Positions 33,524 through 45,180 of a stretch of 64,000 nucleotides of DNA are shown piece after piece. Both the position numbers and the translations under genes were made by a program. Each line of letters starts with the position of its first letter. The stretch's first letter is position 1. The notes under the pieces were generated by a model. It was not told where the DNA came from. It did no database searches and saw only the letters and a list, made by a program, of their open reading frames with translations. The DNA is taken from contig CM055108.1 in the NCBI GenBank assembly GCA_029204225.1, positions 25,613,803-25,677,802 on the forward strand, given 5' to 3'. Origin of the DNA: Diphasiastrum complanatum. Its lineage: Eukaryota; Streptophyta; Lycopodiopsida; Lycopodiales; Lycopodiaceae.

Positions 33524-33678
33524 TTGGAATTTTAAAGATGGGTGTATGTAGATAGTGAATTAATATGATTGGAAACAATAATAGCAACTGCCTACACTAT
33601 ATCAAAACAACTGTTCTAATATTACATGCTCTAGATCTGCTTTTAGGAATCAGAGAATGAGCTTTGATATCAAGTTGG

Positions 33679-33690
33679 GCTCTGATATCA
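33679..33690 (-). promoter_or_regulatory. Primer binding site, copia E
   Basis: Minus-strand TGATATCAGAGC, one mismatch to the initiator Met tRNA complement, directly next to an LTR end at 33691. Confidence 0.8.
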
Positions 33691-34070
33691 TGCTGAAAAT
33701 CGGACAGCTCAGAGAGACTGAGATTTTGCGGTGTATACAAACTACATTTATCAGATTCGGGCAGATCAGGTCTGTCTTACTTGATCACAGCTTCGAAGCC
33801 GGTGGATATATGCAATTGATTCCATAGCCATGCACAGAATTATAGTGAATTAAATTTGAGCTTTGTGGAAGCGTTGAACGAAATGTAGTGATCAGAGCAA
33901 AAATAGAGTAGTGCTATCAGTCATATAAAATGATAAAGTCTACAAAACAATAAATCTGCAAGTATTTTCTTTCTAATCAGCTTGTGTGTGCTTGATAGCT
34001 TATGGTGACTGGTAGCATAACTACACTTCTGTTAGTTCTTGTTATGATCAGCTTACCCTTAGGGCACTAT
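33691..34070 (-). repeat. LTR of copia E (outer border uncertain)
   Basis: Starts TGCTGAAAATCGG beside the primer site. The outer end is set only by where the next repeat begins (about 34073). No partner LTR exists in the window. Confidence 0.5.
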
Positions 34071-34072
34071 GT

Positions 34073-35480
34073 TAAGGAACTTCACCAAGCTTAGAGCCAT
34101 GCTACACTATTGGATCAAATCATGCTCATATGAAATCAATACCCAAGAATCTACCAAATTAGAACTAGATGATGCATATCCAGTATGAATGATAAGAATA
34201 ACAAAGAAATATGAAAAAATAATGTTACACACCTAGTTAAACACAAAATTGCCTAGAGAAGCCATTTTATAGATGGGGGATCAAGAGTGAATATCTCAGC
34301 AAGCTATATTGAGAGTGGGGTTTAGGACCACTACAACCAGCTAATTTCACCATCAAGATTTGTCATATCCTTCACAATCATAAAATTACCTGATACACCT
34401 AAATCATATTGCTTCTTATTAGAAAGACCATGGCTAAATATCGCCAAGCTTAGGCATGACTAAAAGCCTAAAAAATTACATATGAAAATTGCAAAAGTGT
34501 TCTGAAATTAGATTCCAATAATTGGGATATAAAGCATACCTTTTGAAAAAAACGACCATCATCCTCAACTCATCACCAACTTAAAAGATTTCCTTTCAAC
34601 ATTAGACGATAAATTAATAGAAGATATGTCAATTGACTCTTATGATAAAGATGAGCCTTCAAATTCATTAGCTGAAAAAGAGAGCATTCATAAAATGTCA
34701 AATTTTGAATTGAGAGACATTAGTGAAAATTCTTTGCATTATGTACTCTAAAAACATATATCTATACATATTTTGGGCCTTCTTGTACTTTTATGGAGTT
34801 TAGCTCCTCAAAGATAATGTGTTGTCTTCAAGTGTTATGCTATGATGGTTAAATGAGATTTGTAAGAATTTTTTTTTGTCATTATCCATTGTCAAAATAC
34901 ATTTGTGTAAATCATGAGAAGATTAACTCATGAAAAGCATGATTTTAAGCTTAAAATAAGTAACTCAAAAACTACCAAAAAAGGTTACTCTTTTTAGTTC
35001 AAAGCTCCAAAATATTGTTATTACATTTTTATTGAAAGATTTCCGACTATCTTATGACACAATAGAAAACCAAGGCACAATGTTCTCAATTTTGAAGTGA
35101 TTTCTAATTAATTAGATTAGACATCGCCTAACAATTCACTTGTACTCATGTGTGAAATATAAATGCATCATAGATAAATGAGGTGTAAATACACAAAATG
35201 TGTTGTAAAACATTGGCAACTATTCTTATATATTAAAGCATGAGCCCTCAAATTAAACTAGGAAACTCCTGGCATGGCCACATAGATAAAATACTAAAAC
35301 CTTGTAGAAATCAAGTTAATTGCCAAAATAGTAAAAAATGCAAGTTAGCTTAGACTTTACAAATTAGAAAAATGGCCAATAAGGAAATGCCACATTAGCT
35401 TACATGGGCCCATGTATATAAAGCCCTCATACCTTATTGAGAAATAGAGAATATATTCTCTTCACAAAGCAAGACTGAAG
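34073..35480 (+). repeat. Dispersed repeat F, copy 1
   Basis: About 1.4 kb that matches 46524-47960 from TTAAGGAACT(T/C)CACCAAGCTTAG to GGGCCCA(T/A)GTATATAAAGC. It contains a protein-like frame near 34550-34750 that keeps SYDKDEPSNS and EKESIHKMS. Near 34740-34805 it has about 65 extra bases relative to copy 2. No LTR, primer site or terminal inverted repeat recognised. Confidence 0.75.
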
Positions 35481-36850
35481 CTCTTTAAAGCCTTTATTCA
35501 TAATCCAACAAGGTAAAGTACAGCTGAAAAGTAAAATACAGTACTAGAAAGCAACATAAAGCATAACCACTTTTAAGACGTCCAGCTGATACCTGCCACC
35601 ATCCCACAGAACAAAACCGCTCAAGTTAGTTCAGTGAGGAAGACAGGTGTCATAGCTGAATGACAGTTGTTATTCATGTCCAAAAGAGGTTATACTATTT
35701 AACAGCTTTAAATAGCATTTTAAAACATAGTCCAGTCTTCCCATACACATGATATTTTAGCGATAGGCCAAGCCGTTATATCACCATATCATGGCGAGTG
35801 CCATACTGATCAGCTTACGGTCAATTGGTTCGTATCAGTTCGTTTTAGTCAAAAAAATTATATGAAAAGTTTAAACCGTTTTGAGTTTTACTTAGCCAAA
35901 AGACCTGGTGTGAACACATGTGCTAGTATCAGAGCAAATCCATGCTATACTGACCCAAGTGACCCTTACATGGTAAGGTATGTCACGCACTGCTGTCCAT
36001 ACCCCTGAGCATATCCTTGCTTTCCAGATGTATCTCACCAAGAGTCTAAAGTAACGCTGACAGGAGTAAGGTAACCTGTTACCATGAGTGTTATATCTAA
36101 ATAACATCCACGGTATTAGGATACTGTGTAGGAAAGATGTGATTAATACTTAGTAAGAGACTACCAATGTTTATACTAGGTATTAGGGCAGATCTGTGCC
36201 ATTCTAATCCTAAGTATAAACCACGATTCTTACGCATATCCATGCTATCTAAGATCATATTATTGGTGTCCTTACTGTTAAATTTAGTGACCAAATCTTA
36301 TTTCAAGGCACTTTAGTTTGATTTAAATGTGGTCTTATGTTGTTTCTTTTTTTCAAAAAAGGGACAAAAGAAAAAGTGAACTTGTGTAGAATAGTGGTAT
36401 ACCATAAACTATATGGAACCAAAACTACCATGATTACCAAAGTTGCAAAGAGTTTGTTTAAACTTGAAAAGCATACCTGAATGGTTGTAGACATAGCTTC
36501 TTGAGAGGAGCCATAGCAGTTTTTAAGCGAAGAAGTTCTTTCTCTTTTAGATCATAGAGAAGCCAAGAGACACATTTATTTAGCATATTGCTACGGAGAG
36601 TTATATAGAAAGCATTTACAAGACATCTTTTGACTACGCTAGTTAACTTGCATTGCAGAGATCCAGTTGGTTGCATACCTTGCGATAACGATTAGTAGGT
36701 TCAGGAATGAACCAAGTAGTATTCTGAAGAGGCCGGAGCAATATAATGAAACTATAGCATGAGATATCATTAGTTTCGTATTGTGAGTTCAAAAGATCTA
36801 AAAACACTTTTAAAGAGAGCACATTTGTCAAAAATATGCTTAAAAGTGTC
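35481..36850. other. Unassigned stretch
   Basis: No domain recognised. Notable only for a short palindromic GGTAACCTGTTACC at about 36070-36083. Minus ORFs at 36097-36954 look like chance. Confidence 0.3.
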
Positions 36851-36856
36851 CATCCT

Positions 36857-37365
36857 TCCATCGCTAGTTGGAGGAGAATGTTGATGTGAAAAAGTATGTG
36901 AACAGATAGCATAAATTTATGGTCCATCACTGGACAACCACCAGTGATCTTCAAGTATTAGTACATGAAGAGCAGATGACCCTCCTGTCCATCGCTGGAC
37001 AGCAAGGCACGTATGTGCATAACGGTGAGTACGTGCAAGACCAATCATGCCTAAACTATCCATTGCTGGGTAGAACATAAGCATATACATTATCAACCAT
37101 AAATTAGGCAATAGACAACGCCCTGTCCATCGCTGCCTATTCACAAAAAGTGTGAACCAAGTGTGAATACATGAGGCAGCCCTCCATCATTGTCTTCTAA
37201 GTAGCATAGAGCAAGTTCTTGCTCAGAATGATGGTTATTATATCATTGTTATCACTTGAAATATTAGAGGATTATCACATAAACCAAACTATCCATCGCT
37301 ATCTATTGAGGCAGAATGGATGGTTTCAATTATCAAAAAGTATTGTTGCTATCCATCGCTGGACT
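36857..37365. repeat. Array of TCCATCGCTGGAC motifs spaced about 65 bp
   Basis: Eight copies of CCATCGCTGG-like motif at about 36858, 36924, 36989, 37060, 37127, 37184, 37293 and 37353. Spacings are 66, 65, 71, 67, 57, 109 and 60. The best copies contain GTCCA-TCGC-TGGAC, a 5-bp stem with a 4-base loop. DNA between copies is not obviously alike. Confidence 0.65.
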
Positions 37366-38061
<696 letters not shown>

Positions 38062-38094
38062 ACCAATCAACCCGCAATTAGTGAATCCCTTCGA

Positions 38095-38131
38095 GGGCAG
38101 TTAGCTCCCTGTAAGGGATAGCTAATTGCCC
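38095..38131. repeat. Imperfect hairpin next to copia C2
   Basis: GGGCAGTTAGCTCCCT, loop GTA, AGGGATAGCTAATTGCCC. The arms pair over about 16 bp with one G-T pair and a 2-base bulge. Confidence 0.6.
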
Positions 38132-39054
38132 ACCAGAAGAACATCAATGTCATGTGGTAACGTGTATGATAAACCAAGAAACGATTGTTTCTTATTCCAT
38201 GACCAATTGAAAATTTCACGTGAGTGATTCCATTTAAAGTGCATAAACTCATGTCTGGAATATTTAAAGGCATATTTTATTGTCTTTTTCATATCGAAAT
38301 CTTCTAAGATCTTCTGGGTATGTTTGGACTGATGAAGGTACAATTTACCTTTCTCATACTTCACCTCAGCAATAATTTCTTCACTTTTGCAGAGTATCAG
38401 AGTGTCGTCCACATATACAGCTACAATGATGATCTTCCCATCTATAGTTCTTACATAAACATTGGAATCAACTATTAGTGGCTTGAATCCTAAGGATTTC
38501 AGGGCTTGATCTTTCTTCTTATACCATTGTCGCATTGATTGCTTCAGACCGTAGATACTCCTGTGCATTTTGCATGCATAAGTAGGAAGTGAATTCGAAA
38601 TATAGCATGGAGGGTGATCTATGTAAACTTCTTCGTCTAGCTCACCATGCAAGAACGCTGCCTTTTTGTCCACGATGTGAATCCTAAGATCATAAGTAGC
38701 TGCATATGCAAATAGTAGATGGGACGAATGTTTCACAACAGGAGAGAAGGTCTCATCATAGTCAATACCATATATCTGAGAAAACCCCTTTTCTACAAGT
38801 CTGGCTTTATACTTTGAAATATCTCCATTTGGTCCATACTTTAGCTTGTATATCCACTTGCATTGTATAGTCTTTTGCTTATCTGGTAATGGCTGCAATG
38901 TCCATACCTCATTCTTCCTCATGGATTCCATCTCCTCATTTATGGCTTGGATCCATTTGTCCTTCTCTGGACATTCAATTGCTTCCTCGAATGTTTGCGG
39001 GTCTCCACTGAATCCACAAAACTCTTCTGACATAGAAGCTGCGCTATTTGGCAC
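38122..39054 (-). pseudogene. Copia C2 reverse transcriptase
   Basis: 310-codon frame. WIQAINEEMESMRKNEVWTL, YKARLVEKGFSQIYGIDYDE, VDKKAAFLHGELDEEVYI (first catalytic Asp), YGLKQSMRQWYKKK and VAVYVDDTLILCK (catalytic DD) are all present. After the DD box about 60 residues are missing before KYEKGKLYLHQSKHTQKIL. The tail then loses family resemblance, so RNase H is essentially absent. Confidence 0.9.
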
Positions 39055-39483
39055 AAATCTTGCTGGCGCTCTTCGTTCTCTTGTCGACCTTCTAGGAGAT
39101 CCTTCTGGTACTGTAATGCTCTTGACTTTATCTAATCTGCTAGGTCCTGAACCATTTCGGTTTACAACAGGTGCTAATATGGTAGTATGCTAGCATGCAA
39201 ATCTTTCTTCGTCTGATTCGTCGCTCGAATGAGGTGCAATTCGAACATCTTCTTCTAGGTGTTCATCCTCTTCTCCATCTATCACAGTTGGTAGATCATA
39301 CTATTGTCTTCCAAGGACTTCATAACTGACAGGATCATTGTTGGCCATTGTTCTGTTCTCATCGAATTTGACGTCTCTAACTGTCTTCACTGTGTTTGTC
39401 TCTAGTATATAGACTCCGAAGTATGACGAATGATTGTCATATCCTACAAGATATCCTTGTTATGCTTTCTCATCAAGCTTCTT

Positions 39484-40300
39484 TCAAAGCTTGCCAGGGA
39501 CATGTGCATATGATGCACAACCAAAGATTCGAATATGAGTCAGATTGGGTTTTCTACCCCACCATAATTCGTGTGGTGTTGTGTGAGGAACACCGGATTT
39601 TCCTGTCCTGTGCTGAATGTAAGCAGCTGTAGGTACTACTTCAGCCCACAACACTCTTGGAGCCTTCGAATAGGCCATCATGCACCTAGCAACTTCCATA
39701 AGAGTCATGTTCTTTCTTTCTGCGACACCGTTGTGCTGTGGTGTATAAGATGCAGTTATTCAATGAATGATTCCACGATCATTGCAGAAATCAGTGAATC
39801 GGTTTGAGATGTATTCTCCACCCCAATTTGTTCTGATCTGCTTCACCTTACTTCTTTGCATCTTTCTGTCCAATTCACATACTCTGTGAATTTGTCAAAT
39901 GCTTTTGATTTATTGTGAATGAAGTAGACTCTGGCAAACTTACTGTAATCATCATTAAAGGTGATATAATATTTCAAGCCTCCTACTGAGATCACGTTGA
40001 AAGGTCGACAAATGTTTGAATGTATTAGCTCTAGAATCTTTGTCGTTCTGACAAAAGGAGTATGTGACATCTTGCCTTTTATACATGCATCACAGGTCAT
40101 TGAACTGGTTGCATTTGAGATGCTCACCCCTATGATTGCTCTATGATGGCTTGCTTGATATAGTGCCATTGAATTCATATGGCATGGTCTCCTATGCCAT
40201 AGAATATCTGACAAATTATCATGGGTCTGATGCACTTGATCTGTAGGTAGGCATACCTTCAAGTGATACATGTTGCCTTTTCTTCTAGCTTGAGTGATTA
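39484..40300 (-). pseudogene. Copia C2 integrase
   Basis: Zinc-binding part CDACIKGKMSHTPF, LIHSNICRPF (first catalytic position is Asn where C1 has Asp), IRTNWGGEY-like segment near 39820 reading degenerate, then the catalytic Glu region at about 39715 and VARCMMAYSKAPRVLWAEV, KPNLTHIRIFGCASYAHV. Frames change near 39843 and 39710. Inactive. Confidence 0.8.
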
Positions 40301-40387
40301 GTGTACTGGTGCTTGCATCAACAACATTGCATGCTTCGTCTGAGAACGTTACATGCATCTCTACATCAGCTATTCTTGCCACTGATA

Positions 40388-40873
40388 TCAAGTCTTGCTG
40401 CAGTGTAGGCACAAACAAAACATCTTTGAGTCGTCTGTCTCTGTCGTTGTGTTGAGCCATAGAGAACCAATACCATTTACTTGATGCTTAGATCCATCTA
40501 CAAGAATGATAAATCTTGATGGCTCTGCACTTCGAAAATCAGACATGATCCGTCTTGATGTAACGAAGTGGGAGGTAGCTCCTGAATCAAGGATTACCTT
40601 CTGTGTGTCAGGTGTTGATACTGCACACATGTCTGCACAGATATAGGCAGTGAAATTTTCATGATTTGTTCTTTCTTTGCCCATCTTTGAGCTCTCGGGC
40701 TCCTCGACGTAAGACGAACTATTATTGTTCTCCTGTCTGCTTTGAGCTTGTTTGTTTCTTTGGTTCTGGCGGCAATCCATGGCTGCATGACCCTTCTTAT
40801 GACAGTGGATACACTCAATTTTTGGATTTAGCCAACATGAATCAATGGTATGTCCTTCACGTTTGCATCTCAC
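40388..40873 (-). pseudogene. Copia C2 nucleocapsid and protease region
   Basis: Starts in the knuckles (MRCKREGHTIDSC, CIHCHKKGHAAMDC, both with full Cys/His sets). VILDSGATSHFVTSRR follows with an intact D-S-G protease box. C1 carries a stop in that same box, so C2 preserves this segment better. The ATG is internal to gag. Confidence 0.9.
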
Positions 40874-41099
40874 GCATGTCTTCTTGTCTCTCCTCTGTTT
40901 TTTCGGCTTTCCTTTGTTCTTCCATTTGTCTTTGTTGGATCTTTCTGATTGCTGATCTTGATCCTGCTTTTGATCTGACTCCCTCTTAGGCTTGAATTGT
41001 TTCTTTGTCTTCTCCTTGTTGTTGTAGAGTGCTTGGTCAGAAGTATTCTTGTGATCAAGGTGCTCTCGAGCTTTGACTTCTTCTCAGATCTCGACAACT

Positions 41100-41642
41100 G
41101 CCTTTTCGAGTGACATAGTAGGATCCTTTGCTAGCAGTGTTTTGGTTGTCTGGAAGGATCTTGATAAAGCTCTTAACAAGATAGATAAGCTGCTTCTCTG
41201 TTGATACTGCATTTTTTGCTCCAGAATTTTGTAATGACAGGAATAGGTCCTTCATCTTCCTGATAAAAGGAAGTGAGGTCTTTGCCATCCCATTACAGAT
41301 TTGTCAGCTGATCTTCAAGTAGCATGATCTGACTGCGTGATTTCATCTGAAATCTTGTAAAGTATCCCACATCTCTTTTGCTTTAGAGAGTGTAGCTAGG
41401 TCAAGATTCAGGCTATCCTCGATGAATGATGATAACACGACTACTGCCTTGTCATTCCTCTCTCTCCATTCATGTAGCTCCTTGCCTGTTGTTGTAGGCA
41501 TCTCCTTGGTGCCATCTACCCAGAGAAATAATCCTTCTCCCTTTAGTATAAGTGAGGTCTTAACTTTCGATGCTAGGAAGTTAGATCTTGATGCGTCGAG
41601 AATTGTATAGATCTTTGATTGTATACTTCTTATTGAAGCCAT
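41100..41642 (-). pseudogene. Copia C2 gag
   Basis: The homologous ATG is at 41642 (MASIRSIQSKIYTILDASRS), as in C1; upstream codons in this frame are leader. KGEGLFLWVDGT and KAKEMWDTLQDF follow, then a frame break near 41345. SFIRKMKDLFLSLQNSGAKNAV resumes at 41280. Confidence 0.85.
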
Positions 41643-41742
41643 TCTTGTGAGTTGTGTTCTCACTTGTTAATGGTTTTTTGTCTTGAATGCTTAGCATCCT
41701 GGATCTGGTAGCTTTGTGGCTATGTCAGTATACTATGACAGA

Positions 41743-41753
41743 CTTTGATACCA
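41743..41753 (-). promoter_or_regulatory. Primer binding site, copia C2
   Basis: Minus-strand TGGTATCAAAG, one base inside the LTR, with one mismatch to the initiator Met tRNA complement. Confidence 0.85.
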
Positions 41754-41754
41754 C

Positions 41755-42300
41755 TGATGCAAAAGGATCACGAAGCAAAACGAAATGCAAAGCGAAAACC
41801 AATTGCGAACAAAATCAATTCAGATGGAGTTCGAAGATGATTGCTGGTCACTCCTGCTATAGCATTCCTACAATCCTCCAGAATGTAGACAGACACTACT
41901 GACCTACGTTACAGATTAATACAACATTCAACAAGATTGAATCGATATGCGAAATTGATAAAACAAGTAAATGAGATACACAAATAATAGCAGACAACAA
42001 TCCATTTGAGATCAGATAAAATTTAGAATGATATGTGCATAATAACTACAACATCATCTATTGATCCTCTTGATTTTGAGCACTGTGTGACAGACCCACA
42101 CAGCGCATTGACATGAGAGAAAATGATGTTCTCCCACGAACAATGTCTCGCTTACTAGCAGACTTCTTGGATCTCTGTGAATCCTGCGTACAAAAAAAAT
42201 TGTCTAGCTCACAGATGAACTTGTATTTTGTGTTTTTCGTCTATCTATATGTATTTGATGCATCTAGCAAAATGTATATATTTCACGAACTTTTTCGTGT
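41755..42300 (-). repeat. 5' LTR of copia C2 (partial)
   Basis: Aligns with 55081-55570 of the solo LTR, for example ATTAATAC(A)ACATTCAACA and GTCTCGCTT. Homology fades near 42300, where a copia RT scrap of the other strand begins, so the U3 start is lost. Confidence 0.75.
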
Positions 42301-42364
42301 CGCTTCAAGTAACAATCCTTGGATGCTCTTTATGTTCCGTCAATGTCAATCTTTGTGAGATGGG

Positions 42365-42480
42365 TGAAGACATCTACTTGGCAACAAATTCGCCAATATC
42401 TCTTGACCAATGCTTTTCTCAATGGAGTTTTTAATCCTATGCAATAATATGTTGACCATACCTTTCCACAAGCAGCACAA
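42365..42480 (+). pseudogene. Copia RT scrap
   Basis: QQIRQYLLTNAFLNGVFNP then a stop and YVDHTFPQA resembles the copia block around the first catalytic Asp (QLDVNNAFLNG.L.E.VYV.QP). The catalytic Asp position is Leu or Thr here. Only about 35 codons remain. Confidence 0.55.
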
Positions 42481-43090
42481 GTTGCTAGAATAGAACTATG
42501 ATAATTACAGACAGTCAACATAGTAAACGTGTGGCATACTTAATGAGATCAAAGTTTGGAATACTATTAAAGAGTGCAAAGAGTTGCTAAGGGTAGTGGA
42601 TTAGATAAATGACTAATTGCTTCTTACTTCTTGCTCTCTCTGCAATGCCAAATGCATTCTAAACCCACTTTGAGAAATGGAAATATCATTTCATCCTAGA
42701 AATTAGACCTAAAACCAGGACTCTTGTGTGCACAATCAATGAGAGATTGACACATAGCGCATGCATAATCTATTGAAATGTCCATCTCTATGAGCCAACC
42801 TCACATTGGCTGTCCACAAACTTATTCTATGCATATTCTACTATTTAACAAAACTGTACCCAAAAAAGAAAAATTTCTTGCACCCGATATAACATGATTC
42901 CCCTCATGCCTTCCGCCCTGTATTGCGACACTCACCGTCAACCCTAGGACCCTTGGGGAGGGGGCGGGAGGAGGAGGGTTCCACCCCCCGTAACAACGGT
43001 CTACAAGTTTTTTCGATGTGTATTTGGAAGATGCCTTGAATGACATAATACTACAACTGAAAATATTACTATAAAATGCATGGAGCAATA
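42481..43090. other. Unassigned stretch
   Basis: No domain seen; a short GC-rich patch lies at 42950-42985. Confidence 0.3.
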
Positions 43091-43375
43091 AATACTTTAC
43101 AATCTTGTAAAGTACTATTATTATTTTTAGAAATTCACATAAAAACCTTACAAGTTGTAAGGTCTTGTTATTAGTTTTAGAAAGTTACATAATGTAGTCA
43201 TCACTACTTTTGGAAAAGCATAAATCTCAAACTCACTATTTTTTAGGAAGCTGCATAAGAGTACATCACTATAAAATTGGGAACCCAAATCTCAAATTTA
43301 TTATTTTAGGAAAGGCACATCACTATAAAATCGGGAACCCAAATCTCAAATTTATTATTTTAGAAAAGGTGAACT
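43091..43375. repeat. Degenerate tandem repeat with palindromic cores
   Basis: About five units of 50-66 bp sharing a ...TTATTTT(T)AGAAA..CACAT ending. The last two (about 43264-43372) are nearly identical with GGGAACCCAAATCTCAAATTT. The first two have perfect palindromes TACTTTACAA-TC-TTGTAAAGTA (43093-43114) and ACCTTACAA-G-TTGTAAGGT (43145-43163). Confidence 0.7.
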
Positions 43376-43881
43376 CAAATTTTCTAAAATTAAAAAGCTT
43401 TATTATAAAAAAAAAAATTAAAAAAAAAAAACCTTTTGGTTCCTTCCTCTACACCTAAAATATCTCCGAAACATTTCTTAGCCGCCTAGAAACTAACATG
43501 ACAATCAAACCAAAAGAAAGAACCCATGTCTCCATTCTTCAAGACAACAATGTTGCACAAGAAGTTTATTGTTTTACACTTATGATGAGTGCATCTGCCA
43601 CAATCCTCCTCATTACCACCTTCGTAAGATGTCTTGTGCTTGAATTTTGGAGTAAAGATTGTCATTCTAGAGGCAAACATTAGCACCCAACAACAAGCAC
43701 AGGGATCGCAGCTCCTTGAATGAGTTTATTGCACAAGATATTTCAGACAAGAGATGCATTCAGGCTCATAACAATTTTATACTAGCCAATCAAACCGGTT
43801 GGAGTTGTGATCTGGCTAGCTCTCACTGAAATTGTCTTTCCTGCTGTTATGAAATCAAGGACAGATATGGGTAGCAGCTGG
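43376..43881. other. Downstream flank of the kelch/F-box-associated-type gene
   Basis: AT-rich, with A-runs at 43408-43430. Includes the presumed 3' untranslated region of the minus-strand gene. No other domain recognised. Confidence 0.35.
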
Positions 43882-44985
43882 TCATGATGCCTCACATGTG
43901 AATGCAAACATGTTTGGCACGCCACACATAGTTCGCCAAACGGGACTGCCAAACCTTCGCTTGAAAAAAAATTTGAAGCTCAACACGCACTTTGGAGCCC
44001 AATACCAGGACTGCAGTGACAAATCATAGATCAGTAGTTCATTAATCCTTTGGTTTGATGTCTTGGGCAAGCTTGTAAAATACAGAAGATCGCCTTGGCC
44101 AACAATGTGCATCGCCGTCAAATCCTCCCTCTTCTGGAAATCCTGAAGTAGTGCTGGGGGCATCCTTGCCACTTCCTCCCAATTTTGGGTTTCCAAGATC
44201 AACTTCCATATGTGAAGCGTTGATTCTTCTGTCCCTGTTACCTCCACTTTGCTAATTGTTCCGACCATAAGTAATTCACCTCTACGCTCAAACAGGTAAG
44301 AACTTTTTATGGAAGCGCTCATGTAGGCAGCTGGATCCAGCCAAATGTTGCGAATGGGATCATAGCTCACCAGCCTGTTTGGATTTTTGGCCAGGCAATA
44401 AAGAATTCCTCTGCAAACAGGACGTGAAATGCTGAACTCAATCTGAGATGGCACCTGCACACTTGTGCTGGTCCAAGAATCGGTGAGGGAGTCATAAATC
44501 TCCATTTTGCTGTAGTATCCTTCCAGAAGGAGCTTGAATCCATTGGTGGTGCGGTCAATGACGAGAGCCTGAAACAGATCAGGCGCATCATCACACATAT
44601 TGGAGATCTGAAACGCATCCGCGGGTCGCAAACAGAATCCGCCAGGGCCGGGAGGGAGCAGCTTCGTCTCACCGCTCACAGGATTGCAAACCCACAGCTG
44701 ATGGGCATCAAGGAAAGCAGAAGAGTTGATTTTTTTGGCAAAGCACAAGAGGGTGGGAGCTGATGCAATGAAAACCGTGATGTTCCTCCAGCTGCCGCCC
44801 AGGCCGACCGGCAGGCGCTCCCAATTGCCAGATTCTGGATCGTAACAGCAACACCAATGCTTCTTCCAAGGAGCTCTGCTGCTGGCTGCTACGAAAACAA
44901 ACAGAGGCCTCTTCTTTCTGCTGCTGCTTCTTGTGCTGTCAGAAGAAGCCAGCGTTAGCTTCCTTTGTGGATCGTCGCGCTCCAT
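43882..44985 (-). CDS. Kelch / F-box-associated-like protein (intact ORF)
   Basis: 367 uninterrupted codons, the only long intact non-transposon ORF here. It shows repeated kelch/FBA-like blades: YDPESGNWERLPV (48-60), VCNPVSGETKLLPPGP (99-114), IYDSLTDSWTS (163-173), YDPIRNIWLDP (208-218), WKLILETQNWEEVARMP (260-276), IYDLSLQSWYWAP (319-331). Such beta-propellers usually follow an F-box in SCF ubiquitin-ligase substrate receptors. Here residues 1-35 are Ser/Arg-rich with no F-box, so either an upstream exon was missed, the F-box was lost, or it is a stand-alone propeller. The ATG follows a purine-rich leader and is the first in frame. Single exon as read. Substrate unknown. Confidence 0.75.
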   Translation of the reverse strand: MERDDPQRKLTLASSDSTRSSSRKKRPLFVFVAASSRAPWKKHWCCCYDPESGNWERLPVGLGGSWRNITVFIASAPTLLCFAKKINSSAFLDAHQLWVCNPVSGETKLLPPGPGGFCLRPADAFQISNMCDDAPDLFQALVIDRTTNGFKLLLEGYYSKMEIYDSLTDSWTSTSVQVPSQIEFSISRPVCRGILYCLAKNPNRLVSYDPIRNIWLDPAAYMSASIKSSYLFERRGELLMVGTISKVEVTGTEESTLHIWKLILETQNWEEVARMPPALLQDFQKREDLTAMHIVGQGDLLYFTSLPKTSNQRINELLIYDLSLQSWYWAPKCVLSFKFFFKRRFGSPVWRTMCGVPNMFAFTCEAS

Positions 44986-45180
44986 CTCCTCCTCCTCCTC
45001 CTCCTCCTCCTCTTTTTCTTCTTATTCTTCTTCTTCTTCTTTCTCTTCGTCGTCTTCTTCTTCATCAACCAATAAATACAAAGTTATTCCTCCGCAGCCA
45101 TACGTCGCCCAGGCAAAAAATTACAAATCAAGGAGAGAGAGAAAGGGGAGAGATTCTAACCCAATAGGCAGCTGCCATGA
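44986..45180 (-). promoter_or_regulatory. Purine-rich 5' leader and promoter-proximal region
   Basis: On the minus strand the 80 bases before the ATG are GAA/GGA repeats, typical of a plant polypurine 5' untranslated region, preceded by a CT-rich patch (45125-45155). No convincing TATA box. Plus-strand ORFs reading poly-Ser or poly-Pro here are shadows of the repeat. Confidence 0.45.

Larger units (their letters stand above)
38122..42300 (-). mobile_element. Copia family C element, copy C2 (3'-truncated)
   Basis: Minus strand: LTR from 41755 toward 42300, primer site 41743-41753, gag, protease, integrase, RT, then a break near 38130 beside the hairpin and (GA)n. Domain order and sequence match C1 at 6573-9612 but extend through RT. 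The 3' LTR is missing. Fewer lesions than C1. Confidence 0.85.

Noticed and set aside
36857-37365. CRISPR-like array
   Set aside because: Repeats are only about 10-13 bases and imperfect, in a plant nuclear context with no cas genes.
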